Below, piece after piece: positions 1 through 11,773 of a stretch of DNA of 64,000 bases. The DNA lies in the NCBI GenBank assembly GCA_018907035.1, contig JACCIC010000275.1:226501-290500 (forward strand). The letters are read 5' to 3'. The notes under the pieces were generated by a model that did not search any database, was not told the origin of the DNA, and saw only the letters and a program-made list of their open reading frames with translations. The translations under genes and the position numbers were made by a program. Source of the DNA: Sycobia sp. Sy_11. Taxonomy: Eukaryota > Arthropoda > Insecta > Hymenoptera > Epichrysomallidae. Within the stretch, counting starts at the first letter, position 1; every line of letters begins with the position of its first letter.

Positions 1-771
1 TCTTGGATTATATCGAAAATATATTTCATCGTCTCTATATATTTAATAATAAATTATTAATTTTTATTTGTAATATTCATCCTTTATACGAGACAGAATG
101 AAAGAAGGAGATATTTGAAATTTAGTTCTATTATACGAGTTAAGAATTGTAGGGTCGAAATTGCCCCAGGAAAAAATATAAAAAGATTTTGACCTAATAA
201 TAAAAGAAAATGTAAATAGAGAAAAAATATAATAAACATTTCAAAGCATTATAAAAATATACTTAAAATTAATTGAAAATAGATGAAAAATAAATAAAAA
301 AAATACTAGAAAAGTAAAGATAATTTTAAAAAGAATAACTAACAGTTTAACAGTAAAAAAAGACAAACTATAAATTAAACACCGGTATGCAATAATGATT
401 TATAAATAAAAATGGTAGATAGAACAGGCGGAACGCTATTATTCCAAAGAATTGGTGCACCTAGTTTAAAAGAAAATCTTTAATACTCTGGATTATATTT
501 ATTAGTTCCAGACGTGAACCAATTTTACAGACTGAATTATTTAAACACACACACACACGCGCGCACGCACACAGAGAGAGAAAGAGAGAGAAATGAAATG
601 CATCGAATTGAATTGAATTGAATTACTTTAATGACGAATAATCTGTAATGATTCATACTGTCCATCTTAGTCGTTATGCTAAGCGATTATTCATCTACAT
701 ATATTGCATGATGCGTGTATTTGCACTTAACGACTTATAATAACTAAAACATTAAAGGAGCCGGGCGCAGA
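1..771. other. AT-rich non-coding stretch
   Basis: No supportable gene. It contains a short CA/CG dinucleotide run followed by GA repeats near 545-592 and a triplicated GAATT motif near 604-622. CRTC exons 3 and later would be expected to the left of this point on the minus strand; none is visible here. Confidence 0.6.
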
Positions 772-925
772 GACGTTGCGCGCGTGGCTTCCGCGAGTGC
801 CTAAAGCCCGATGAGCGCTGCGCGGCCGGCCTATCGCTCGTAATATGGCCATGGTGGCGCGGCTCCCCAACTCCGACGCGGCGGCATTGTATTGAAATTA
901 TAGCGGAGCCCCGCATATTTTTTTG
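772..925. promoter_or_regulatory. isolated GC/CpG-rich island
   Basis: A block of about 150 bp packed with CG dinucleotides, standing out sharply from AT-rich flanks. On the minus strand it contains a strong initiation context (GCCACCATGG) opening only a short reading frame; on the plus strand ATGGCCATGG opens a 16-codon frame. It could be a promoter, enhancer or first exon. No known protein is recognised in either direction. Confidence 0.3.
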
Positions 926-985
926 CGTGCCCCGCGCGCGTTTAAATATTACTTCCTCCTCCTCCGCTGCTTCCTACTCCGTCAG

Positions 986-1202
<217 letters not shown>

Positions 1203-2601
1203 CTGATGCGCGTCGAAGTCGAAGTTTTCTACATAATCATGCGCGCGCGATAAATGAAAGATCGCGTGGAATTTTTTCTCTATCTGATGTATATACTTAA
1301 TAATGCGCTTAAATTTTTTTGATTTTGATCTCTTTCTTTCCTTAAAAGCGTGTCGTCTTTCTTAACTCTATGAAGTTTCCAAAGACTTTTTAGGAGTGGA
1401 GTAGGACCATATCAGTACCAAATTGTTTTTGTTTATTAATATGTGTATATAGATTAGTTTTTGAGTATGATATTTATTGTATAGCATACGAATGAGTGTG
1501 TTATCTAAAGTTATTTCATTTCACCATTTTTACAAGTATCTCGACCTAAGTTTTCGCGTAGTTCTACAAAAAATGATAGCGTTAAAAGAAACTTCTATTT
1601 TCAAAACATAATGATAATAAATAAAATTAAAGAGACGAAAATTATGAATTAAAGAGACGAGAAATTAAAATCAGTTGAATATATAACATTTGCGAGACAA
1701 TACAATAATTTTAAATTCGTAAATGTATGTAAGTAAAATACGTTTTCATTCTGTACGTCATATCGATTATTATCATGGTATTAGGGATCTTATTATTATT
1801 TATTTAAAAAAACATAATATAATATTATAAATATTTTGAATTTTTAATATAATTTTTAAAGACGAGAGTCATCAGAGAAAGTTATATACGTTTAGAGAGA
1901 AAAAAATAAAATTACACGAATCCAAAATAAAATGCAAAAACGTGCTTAATATTGCATATTTCTTAAAATTATTTTTTAAAATACGTAAAATCGTGTAAGG
2001 AAATTATGAAACAAAATTACTAGAATTTCTTTGAATACGTATTTTGAAAAGAATATTTACTAGATGTGTGTGTGTGTGTGTGCGCGCGCGCGCGTGCGTG
2101 TGTGTATGTGTGTGTGTACACAAGCGCGCGCGAGCGCGTTATTTAAAATCAAGTCGCATTTAAGTAATAATGATTCATTGGTTTTAGAATTATATATATA
2201 TAAAAAAAAAGTGTATCGACCAATGGGCCTGAATATTTTTATTACATAATTTAAGTAAAAAAATACTACATTATTTTACCCAGTTATAATTATAACATGA
2301 AGGATTAAAAATAAATACTCCCACTGGCAGGGAAGTAACAATATTTATACAATAAAATAACAAAAGTGCGTGAAAACATTATATACAAATTAATCCATTA
2401 GATGCTTATGCATATTGAGTACAATAAGATATGCGCAAGCATATATATATTTATTTTGAATGTGATGTATAGAATAGTGAATTTTTCTGACTTACAAATT
2501 TTGTTAACATAATAAAATAATAATCTATACTACACAACTAATAGAGTTTATTAAAACTAGGCGTGTAATATAATGAATGAGTATAATTTATATTTCGCTT
2601 T

Positions 2602-2631
2602 AAGAGAAAGAAAGAGAAAGAGAAAGAGAGT

Positions 2632-2669
<38 letters not shown>
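2602..2669. repeat. (GA)n microsatellite
   Basis: GAAA/GAGA-rich start becoming a pure GA run. Confidence 0.95.
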
Positions 2670-2670
<1 letters not shown>

Positions 2671-2912
2671 GACGGGCACATGGTTAAAATTATCATATAT
2701 ACTTTCAGTTGTGTATATCTAGAACATTTAAAACACATTCAAATGAAAAGATACGAGTAGGCTGAGGTAACAGTGGACACGAGATAGTAAGAAATATGAG
2801 TAATAAAAACATTTGTCGACACTATTCCATTGTATACAGTGCTTACAATTACTTTAAAAAATAACAGAGTAGTGCTGTACGCAACTTTATGCCCTTGGAG
2901 TGAAGAAGAGCA

Positions 2913-2953
<41 letters not shown>

Positions 2954-3459
2954 AGAGCCCTATATGTCAACAAAACTTTTTTATAGATAACATAAAGAGG
3001 ATTTTTAAAGTGGCCCCCACACGCGTTCTGTCATATCCCCTCTATGTCCGTTCCAACTATTGCTTTTATTTCTTCAAAAATAAAAACACATATTTTTCCG
3101 TATATACGTCAATCATTTTGTCCATTTCGAACAGAACTGAAAATATTATCTACGTATAGTTAAAGAAAGTGCGTAAAATTCGTGTTACGTTATCTGTGCT
3201 ATAAGAAAATAATTCACAAAATAATCTCTCTCTAGGGCCGTCCAACGAAAATGCATCGCAACGCGTAGTCTTTCTATTATCGCGCGCACAATATTAATAT
3301 ACGTACGTATGATGGCAAATGGAAAAAAGCATGTAATATATACAGCCTTCTAAAAGAAATAATAATCCCTATAGCAATACCCCAATTTCTCTCTAATCTC
3401 ACCGGACACGTGTGCAGTAGAAGTGTGGAAATGAGCGCTAGGGGCAAGGACGGAGGAAA

Positions 3460-3504
<45 letters not shown>

Positions 3505-3655
3505 AGTATTCTATAGGGGTTCCTGAACCACGCGCGAGAGAGTGCAGTGCAGCCATCAATGCTCCACACCCCTCTCCTCGTCCCTCTCTCTTTCGCTCGT
3601 TCGGTCGTCTCTCTTCCTCCCGCCCTGCTTCGATCAATACTCCCACACTTAATAG

Positions 3656-3656
<1 letters not shown>

Positions 3657-3711
<55 letters not shown>

Positions 3712-3754
3712 TATATACATACATACATACATACATACATACATACATACATAC
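3657..3754. repeat. (AT)n then (ACAT)n compound microsatellite
   Basis: A dinucleotide AT run passes directly into about nine ACAT tetranucleotide copies. The shared A/T phase suggests the tetranucleotide grew out of the AT run. Confidence 0.95.
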
Positions 3755-5289
3755 ACCTGGCGCGGTATACACTCCATTGTATCTTTCTACTCCTTTCGCG
3801 CATCGCGCAACGGCGCTATGCCCGACGCATCAAGGTATACGGGTATAATACGTGCGTGGGAGAAGGCCAGGTGGTAGGGGGTTGGCTTCTCCGCGGAACG
3901 ATCGGCCCGTATATGCATATACATACACGCGATATGATATTGGGAGCTCTAATAAAACTTTTTCTACTTTCCCCCTGATCTCGTTTCATGGTTCGATTTG
4001 TTCGCCAGGGGGTTGGAGAGAAATAGAGTGAGTGGTTTGAACTTTTATCTGTCCTTAACGTTTTATACTATATACGATTTAATTTTTTTTCATAAGAGAA
4101 TTTTTTTGTTTTTTTTTTTTTTTACATACACACGCGCGCGCGCGCGTACGCTCGTTAATTTACTGTATACAAATAATATCTACGGGACCAAATCCAAAGC
4201 TTCAGTTACGTTCATTTCTCAATACTCCTTCCAACGCTTAACTATCGCTTAATTCGAGCGGAATTAATAATAAGAATAACAAAAACAAAAAATAACAATA
4301 ATAATAATAACGATAAAGTGAAGTTTCTACCTTTGTCCGTCAAAAGAGAGCTGGAAATGCCCGTACTTACCAACAACTACCCCTTTATCGTTTTAATTAA
4401 ATACCCGAAGCTTTCCTGCACGCACCTCTTTTCTGCAATAAAAGTTCTTTTCCTCTTCAACTCGGATAAAATTTAAGAGATGTAGAGGAATTCTATGTAT
4501 ATTATGTGTCTATAGGTATCGAAAGGAGGAAATGTGCGAGGCGGATAGAGCGAATCGCTATACAAAGTTCTACTACTCTATACTGATATTTCGCCCGCAG
4601 GCAATCGGAAACTCAAACCTGTTTTTTTTCGATCGAGCTTTCCGCGCGAACTGCCATTACATTTGATATCTTACTCGATTACTTTCTTATTGTTAAGTAT
4701 TAACTACATACATAAACAAAATAATATTACACTATGTCACGATTCTCTAGTCTTTCCTTTTGCTCTTTTTTACTCACATTTTCAGAAATCAGTAGCATTG
4801 TTATTTCAATAAATTAAAAACAGTGGTAATCGAAGAGCATCTTAGTGAGCTAAGCAAAAAGAAGAGTATAAATGGCATTCAAACGAAACAAATGAAAGCT
4901 AGTAGTTATATCAATTTTTGGCGATCATTTATAGCAATAATTTTATATCAAAATAAACATATAATTCAAATAATATAGAAAAAAATATTGCTTAAACAAA
5001 AATACATGATTTCATATCACATTATTAGGAACTTAGCCTATCATTTTGTTTTCATTACACGAGCCTGAAGCATTTCGAGACTGAATTTAAATTAGCCTGA
5101 GATGGCCTTTGCCGTTTTTTGACTATTCAATCAAACTAGGTGCCTAGTAGGCTTCAATATGGGCAATGGGTTCCGAAATGTAGTCCTCACCTTATCCACT
5201 TTTGTTCCAAACTGCAAAACTATGTTCCAGTCCTCAAAATAAACTTCTCCACTTTACTCAAAGATTACTCAACGAAAATTGACTATTGA

Positions 5290-6480
5290 TTGCTCGGCTA
5301 GACATGGTTCACGTACTCTCCGATCATTAACCAACAACGGGATATCGATATAGGGGTGGAAACATTTTTAGCACAGATTAACTTCGCCGTCAGTAATACC
5401 GCGATCTACACAACCGTCTTTCGTACGTAACAATTCCTTATCATTTCGCATTATTTTACTTATTAGTTCAAATAAAGTTCGAAAGCTTTAAAATAAACTT
5501 CGGGTTCTTCTACCGTTTACGAAAATTCGAACTTTGTGTTTAATAGGTTGATTGAGGGACCAGAGCCCCGTCCTAAAAGCTTATGAAAATCTATTAAAGC
5601 TGCGATTGATCTTGAAATCCTCTATAAATCCGTACAAAGAAACGCGAAAACTGCCCATTTTATTTATGGAATTCCACTACGCAAAGTGAGCCGACACAGT
5701 TAATATCATTTGTTGAACAAAGTTAATTTCAACTTTCGTTTGAAGCATAAATATCATACTGACACTGGCAAATTATTCGTCACCGTGAAAAATACAATAG
5801 TAGTCTGCATCGCCAAATCCAACAACTATTTTCTACGCCAACGAGATACAGACTATTCTAAAAGTATATTTCTGCCTCGATTGTTCACCTTCACGCAAGT
5901 AAATAACGTCATCAGAACTGTCAGCACGGCTTTAGAAAAGCGCAATCTGAATAGGAGACAATACGTCGCCATGCTTTTCTACAATAAACTATTAACTAAA
6001 TTTTCCCGTTGATCTAGTCAATAAAATAATACTTCTATGAGCACAAATACCCTTAACTTCGATTCGATGAAGCTATGTTTCTAGAGAAACCTATTCAAGC
6101 GGGACTCTCACAAGGGAACTTTTCGCTCTCCTCAACATAAACTGCATGGACTTACCATGGCAGTCGTTATAGTATTAATAAGTAAAATATATTATATAGT
6201 AGGAGTTTTTTTCCTCAGTAGCCTTCAGATTCTTCGCGCATGCAATCTTTCACCTCTCTTAAAAACTACCAATATATATGCTAACAATATCAGCTGCGCC
6301 ATGAGACTATATCACCTCAATGTTTACATAGACATTCGTACGCATTTATTCTCGAAATTTTACAACAGAGTAACGAGCTAACTATTGAATTTATCTCGGG
6401 TTATAAAATGTTATGCCAAATGTAAGCGAATCCGTCAATACCCGAGTCAATCTCTACCTAAATCAGCTCGCGAGAAAGTC
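5290..6480 (+). pseudogene. decayed non-LTR retrotransposon (Jockey-like) remnant
   Basis: Pieces of a reverse-transcriptase polyprotein can be read only by changing frame. At about 5347-5430 a segment reads IGVETFLAQINFAVSNTA, like the linker between endonuclease and RT in Jockey-type elements. At about 5895-5975 the text contains VIRTVSTALEK and YVAMLFYNKL, resembling the RT block before the catalytic Asp. At about 6085-6155 KPIQAGLSQG matches the RT block usually read as (A/G)xPQG, followed after a one-base shift by LNINCMDLP. The YADD catalytic motif was not found. Multiple stops and frameshifts make it inactive. The family name is an inference from motif order; the ends were not located. 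Confidence 0.5.
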
Positions 6481-6508
6481 TCGTTCTTAAACCAGCTCAC
6501 AAATATTA

Positions 6509-7638
6509 TTGGGTGTACAAGTAAGTTTCCAGTGTTCTAGACCTCATATGTAATATTTGTAGGTTGTATATCTGTCAACAAGTTTACAGCATTATATGTG
6601 AGCATTTATGTCGGTGTCGTTTATTTTATCGAGCAAAATGATTGAAAGATTCCAGCCAAATAAACGTCATTTGCGAGAAGCGTTTCTTGTATACTTTAAT
6701 ATGAGGAAATGTGCGGCTGAAGCCTATCGTTTGCTTTCGGAAACTTATAGGGCGGAATTTATTGGTGAATCGACGTGCCGTGAGTGGTTCAAACAGTTCG
6801 AAAGTGGTGCTTTTGAAGTTGAAGACAAGGATTGCTCAGGAAAACCGAAAAGTTTTGAAGACGAGGAATTTTGAGACACTTTGCGGCATGAGGATCCGTA
6901 TCAGATTTAAGAAAAACCTGCTGCATCATTGGGCGTGACCTATTAAGCCGTTTCTCTGCAACTAAAAGCATTGGGTATAAACATAAATCATTTTTGCATC
7001 GCATTGTCACTGGTGATGAAAAATAGATATATTATGATAACTGTAAGCGCAGAGAATCGTATACCAAGTTCGGCCAGCTCGCCCAATAGACGCCGAAACG
7101 AAATATTTACGTAAATAAGGTCATGTTCTGCCTATGATGGGATCGAAAGGGTGTCGTATACTACGAACTGCTTCGAAGTGGTCAGACCATCAAAGGACCT
7201 TTGTATCAAACCCAACTTATTCTTTTAAAGCGAGCATTACGGGAAAAACGGCCAGAATAGGAGACCAGCCATGAGCCCGTCATTTTTCATCGCAATAACG
7301 CTCGGACACATGTTACAGCTTCGGTCAAAAAATGTTCAGAGAATATTAGATGAGAAATTCTGCCTCACCAGCTTTATAGTCCAGACTTGACACAATCTGA
7401 CTACAACTTGTCTCAATCAATGCAGAATGCTCTTATGGGAATACGCTTCAGTTCGGTAGAGGTAATCAAAAATTGGCTCGACACGTTCTTGGGCTCAAAA
7501 GACGAGAAATTTTGTTGGTCCGGAATTTATAAATTATTGCTTCCGATAGAGATACTTTGAATAAAGGACATGTAAGCATATTTTCATAATAAAGTCTCAC
7601 ATTTTGGAGAAAAAAACGCTGGAAACTTAATTGTACAC

Positions 7639-7642
<4 letters not shown>
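6509..7642 (+). mobile_element. degenerate mariner transposon (mellifera/mauritiana-like)
   Basis: Full-length but dead Tc1/mariner-family element. Terminal inverted repeats are visible: TTGGGTGTACAAGTAAGTTT at the left, and TTGTGTGTACAATTAAGTTT reading inward from the right. A TA target dinucleotide precedes the left end (6507-6508). The transposase begins near the ATG at 6638 (MIERFQPNKRHLREAFL), with the N-terminal helix-turn-helix through WFKQFESGAFEVEDK. Frameshifts begin near 6872 and in-frame stops follow. The D34D catalytic triad can be traced: IVTGDEK near 7005, HRNNARTH near 7290 in which the expected Asp (HDNARPH in the family) has become Asn, and YSPDLTQSDY near 7380. The right TA is replaced by a CAA microsatellite. 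Subfamily assignment comes from remembered motif similarity. Confidence 0.85.
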
Positions 7643-7676
<34 letters not shown>

Positions 7677-7686
7677 AATAATAATA
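7637..7686. repeat. (CAA)n/(TAA)n microsatellite abutting the mariner end
   Basis: The run starts exactly at the last bases (CACACAA) of the mariner right terminal repeat and replaces the expected TA duplication. It drifts to AAT repeats at its 3' side. Confidence 0.9.
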
Positions 7687-7829
7687 CAATAATTATTTAT
7701 TATTACGATAATAATCTTTTTATTAGAGATTATGATTATTATACTTTTGTGATAACCCTGGCGGAAGTATTTGGTCTCGGTTTTACTTATATTTGACGGT
7801 CTGTCGTGGTGTGCATAAGAAATAAAAGA

Positions 7830-7834
7830 AAAGA

Positions 7835-7898
<64 letters not shown>
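7830..7898. repeat. (GA)n microsatellite
   Basis: About 29 uninterrupted GA units preceded by a GAAA-rich start. Confidence 0.95.
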
Positions 7899-7901
<3 letters not shown>

Positions 7902-8219
7902 AGGAGCAGTCGATCGAAACAGGCGCAAGCAACGCTGGCGCCTTCGTGACCTTGGCCTCTAAGCGTCTACACAATATCCACATGTTATACATATAGCACA
8001 TACCACTCCATCTCCCGCGCAGCTGTTTTATTATTTTTATCTCTTTCTGTGTCCCGTTCACGATATTGTTCTCAGACTCTAAAGATATTGTATATGAAAA
8101 CTAAATAAGCGATATCGAACTTTTCCTCTGCGATGCGCAGATCTAAACTCCCAACATCATTACTGAAATTAATTTTCCTTAATTGCCGAGATTGGGAGAT
8201 TGTACATCCATGCAATTAT

Positions 8220-8224
<5 letters not shown>

Positions 8225-8264
<40 letters not shown>
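8225..8264. repeat. (CT)n microsatellite
   Basis: About 20 CT units. Flanks are plain AT-rich sequence without a gene. Confidence 0.95.
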
Positions 8265-8268
<4 letters not shown>

Positions 8269-8947
8269 ATCTCTCCATTACAAACGAAACTAGTATGAAT
8301 AATTGAATTTGTTTTTATAGCATCTCTCTTCCCTAATTCCTTTGTTGTCTATGCGGAAAAGAGCCAGCGGAATTTTCGTTGGTCATGAAAAATATTTTAG
8401 CGAATTAATAAAATTTGTTGCTCTCAGCTATATGGAGAGACAAGATGCATGATAAGAAATTGTACATCGTACTGTCAACTAATAATAACGTATATAATCA
8501 TGCTGACGTTTTTAAAGGCACTCTTTATTGTATGTCTAAATCGTGTATTATTTGTACTAGTATTATTATACTAAATGTTTTGAGTATTCCAAACGTTAAT
8601 CTTTAGGTCGCCCATCAACTTTTCAATATTATTTTAATCACAATTTCCAAAAATTGGACAATATATATGAAGTATTTTTCGAAGGCTATGAAAAAATGGT
8701 AGTTTAAATGCGTAAAACAAAAAGAAAAATATATTTTCAAATTACAATTTTACATTCTGTTATACGGAAAACAGACAAAAATTAATTTAATAATTAAATT
8801 TACATAATCATGTAATAGATTACTAACCCGGTATAACTATTATGAATTTAAAAATTATTCATAAAGGATAATTTGTTAGATCATTTTATACATATGATTC
8901 CGCAAGAATCTTTATTGAGAAATTAATTATAATAGTAATTTCCATTT

Positions 8948-9090
8948 CAGATTTTATGGAGGTGATTCTAAACAAGGACAGTCTGACTGTCATTATATTA
9001 CTATAGTATATTTTTATCTAAAGACTGTAAGAACAGTAAAAATATTTATTAATTTAGTTCACAATAGTCGACATAAGTACAATTTATACT
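8948..9090 (+). repeat. fragment of the dispersed palindromic repeat family also found at 46.8-47.6 kb
   Basis: The stretch with AAACAAGGACAGTCTGACTG, then GTAAAAATATTTATTAATTT, matches the right arm and right flank of the palindromic element near 47.43-47.57 kb with scattered substitutions. Homology continues past the palindrome boundary (CGACATAAGTACAATTT here, TGACGTAAGTACAATTT there). Only the right half is present here. Confidence 0.75.
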
Positions 9091-9124
9091 TTAACAATGA
9101 AATGTTATTGTCAATTTAAATATA

Positions 9125-9410
9125 ATATGCACGAATATCGGTAGAGAGATGAACTAAAAAATATAGCAACCATGAGTATAGATAAAGTACGCGGAAGTAT
9201 TGCTTAACTTAGTCAAATTTCGGAATTCTTGAAAAATTTGTTTTACATAGTAAAAATTACTAAAATAATTAAAAATAAACCATAAGTTCTCTTCATCTGA
9301 ATGTTGTATCTATATACTTTTGTTGGACATTTTTTATTTTATTCAGTGGCGCTCTTGTACACGTGGTGGACGTTTTCTTTGCAAATACAATAGTAAATTC
9401 TCGAGGTTTT
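9125..9410 (+). mobile_element. non-autonomous dispersed repeat, copy 1 (internally deleted)
   Basis: Shares its left part (CATGAGTATAGATAAAGTAC followed by GAAAAATTT and AATAAACCATAA) and its right part (ATTCAGTGGCGCTCTTGTAC, then GTGGACGTTTT) with a longer copy at 12.45-13.18 kb. The roughly 450 bp middle of that copy is absent here. No coding capacity; family unknown. Confidence 0.65.
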
Positions 9411-10446
9411 TCAAAATATAGATAAATAGTATATAAAAATGAATGTAATAACTTGTTTGAAATTGTTTGCAATTACATTTAATCTTTTAGAAATCTTATA
9501 AATATTATTTTTATTTCCGATCACTGTCAGATGTAACCTTAAAATATGAAAATACTTCACTTTCTAATAGGAGTCGTTAAATATCTTTTTCAAATAATGC
9601 GCAACTTATAACTTTAAAAATATTAGAAAGCTGAAGATTTGTATTTTTAGAACTTAGTTTTCTGTTACGATACAAAGAAAATAAATACAATTATAAAATA
9701 AACTTTGAATAAAAAGTGTCATATATATATATATATATAAGTATATATTATAAAAATGGTATTATTTTCAAAATGTTTTTTTCAAAAATTTATCCCGTAA
9801 ATGATGCTGTTTGAATGATCCTATTACTTTCTGTACATGAATCGAGCATTTACAATCCGCAGTACTCCGAAGCTATAATTTTTCATATATTATATAACAA
9901 GTCTTGTTTTTATTAAAACTACCTTGATTTTAAATTTTTGAAAAAATTCATTTTGGCATGATGATATTTTTAAGATGGCTAGTTACAGTAAACTTTTCAC
10001 GTTTCATGCCTTTTCATAACAGTTTTATTTAATGACATTCTATACTCCGAGCTTTCATCTCGTTAAAAAAAAATCTAATAGGTTTTAAAACTAATTGTTC
10101 TATAATCTTCCTAATGATATATTTGAAGACATATATTATTGTACATTACAAAAAAATATTTAATGATACCTGATAGAGATCAAAGAACATTGAAACGATT
10201 TAATGTGAAATCTAAGAGTTATTTATTAACGATTATTATTATATATAGCACTGTGTAGACAATACGCTTGAAGGTACCTCCGAACTCAGACAGAAATATC
10301 GACGTATATGTGCGGAAATATAATTTCATGCTGCGGTGCATGCAAGAATGGCCGATAAATCGCATTATTAAAGATGTTGAATAATTTCTTGGCCAAAATA
10401 AATTCGAGAAATATATAAACCGCATGTTCTCTCGCCCCAGAGAGAG

Positions 10447-10530
<84 letters not shown>

Positions 10531-11046
10531 TTATATATGTTAATTAATTTCATATATTTAACAAATATGATACTGTTTATTAAAATTAGAAATAGCTATG
10601 TTTTAATCTATTATTACAATATATGAGTGTAGCGGAACTACTTAGTTATATTATCTAACTTTTTCAAGAATTTTAAAATAAATTTGTAGTATTTAAACCT
10701 TTTTGTCTGAGTTGTCACGATACTACTTAAACTTTATACAGACTACAGTATCTTCATTCTAATATAATGAGTCCCTATTGTCAAAAAATCATGCGGCTTG
10801 ACAGAAATAAAAAACAATATTTTACTTTCCTATCAGAATAATCGCATATTGCTTAATTATATAGTTACTTCTGGATGTTCATACAAATCTTATTCTTTCA
10901 ATTCACTTCCTAAATAATTGAAAGCCACAATGTATTACGCACAACAAAGAATCGCATCCGCCAATAACTGAGTCGTTGAGCAAACATCAGTTGGTCGTTC
11001 GATACACCAACCGTTTCCACAGAAGAACAATTTCGTGCTAGTACAT
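9411..11046. other. non-coding stretch
   Basis: AT-rich sequence with no recognised gene. Apart from a short (AT)n tract near 9721 and the (GA)n tract at 10441-10527, I see no organised structure. Confidence 0.6.
10441..10527. repeat. (GA)n microsatellite
   Basis: A long GA run interrupted by ACAGAGGGA near 10490. Confidence 0.95.
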
Positions 11047-11049
11047 ATG

Positions 11050-11177
11050 TCGAGAAAAATGTATTCTCTCTGTAATACCGGTATTTGTGTACCTATACTG
11101 GAAGGTATCGAGGTCGAGAAAAATTTGTTTCTCTTTGTAATACCGGTATATATATACCTATACTGGAAGGTATCATA
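11050..11177. repeat. two tandem 64 bp units upstream of the OBP gene
   Basis: Two adjacent units each begin TCGAGAAAAAT, contain TGTAATACCGGTAT and end ACCTATACTGGAAGGTATC. They differ at about nine positions, including TTGTGT versus TATATA. Each carries the self-complementary core ATACCGGTAT. They lie roughly 0.5 kb upstream of the OBP TATA-like sequence. Confidence 0.85.
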
Positions 11178-11237
11178 GACACGCGAGATTTTCCTCGATA
11201 ATGTGAAGACTCTGTTGGCGGTGAGTGGCGTTTTTAT

Positions 11238-11290
11238 TATTCTTCTTCTTCTTCTTCTTCTTCTTCTTCTTCTTCTTCTTCTTCTTCTTC
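11238..11290. repeat. (TTC)n microsatellite
   Basis: About 17 TTC units. The poly-Arg, poly-Lys and poly-Phe frames across it are artefacts. Confidence 0.95.
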
Positions 11291-11602
11291 TCTTCCTTCC
11301 CGTTACACAATGACCTGCAATCGGGGCGGCAATGCACTTGCACTTGGACTTGTGCATATATCTCTGTTTCCTTCTGCTCCTTCCTCCCCGCTACCTCCCG
11401 CATCCCCTATGCACAGCGCAGGATGCAGGCAAGGACGCGCTGGTTAATAATTTTCGATACATACGTCTTTTGCTTCCGTTGCGCGGGCGAAAGAAAAAAT
11501 TAATAGGCGCTCCGGGATAACGTATTATATAGTTGCAATATCAGAAGCTCTTGCTAAGTAACCTCTCCGAGCAGCACGCCCACATCCTGTCTTTAAATCC
11601 CG

Positions 11603-11609
11603 TATAAAT
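11603..11609 (+). promoter_or_regulatory. TATA-box candidate for the OBP gene
   Basis: TATAAAT lies 171 bp upstream of the OBP start codon in a locally GC-richer stretch, a plausible core-promoter position giving a 5' UTR of about 140 nt. No other elements were established. Confidence 0.4.
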
Positions 11610-11773
11610 GCAAAGACGGAGGGTGATCTTGGTATTTCTTCCTGTCCGGTCGATCGAGGGCCGTGGTCCGCTCTATATCACGAGAAGAAGAAAGAACGAG
11701 TGGTGGAGATACAGTGCGTGTGCCTTTTTTGTCCTCCTTCGATCTTCCATAAAACACCCTCGAAGCCAGCAAG

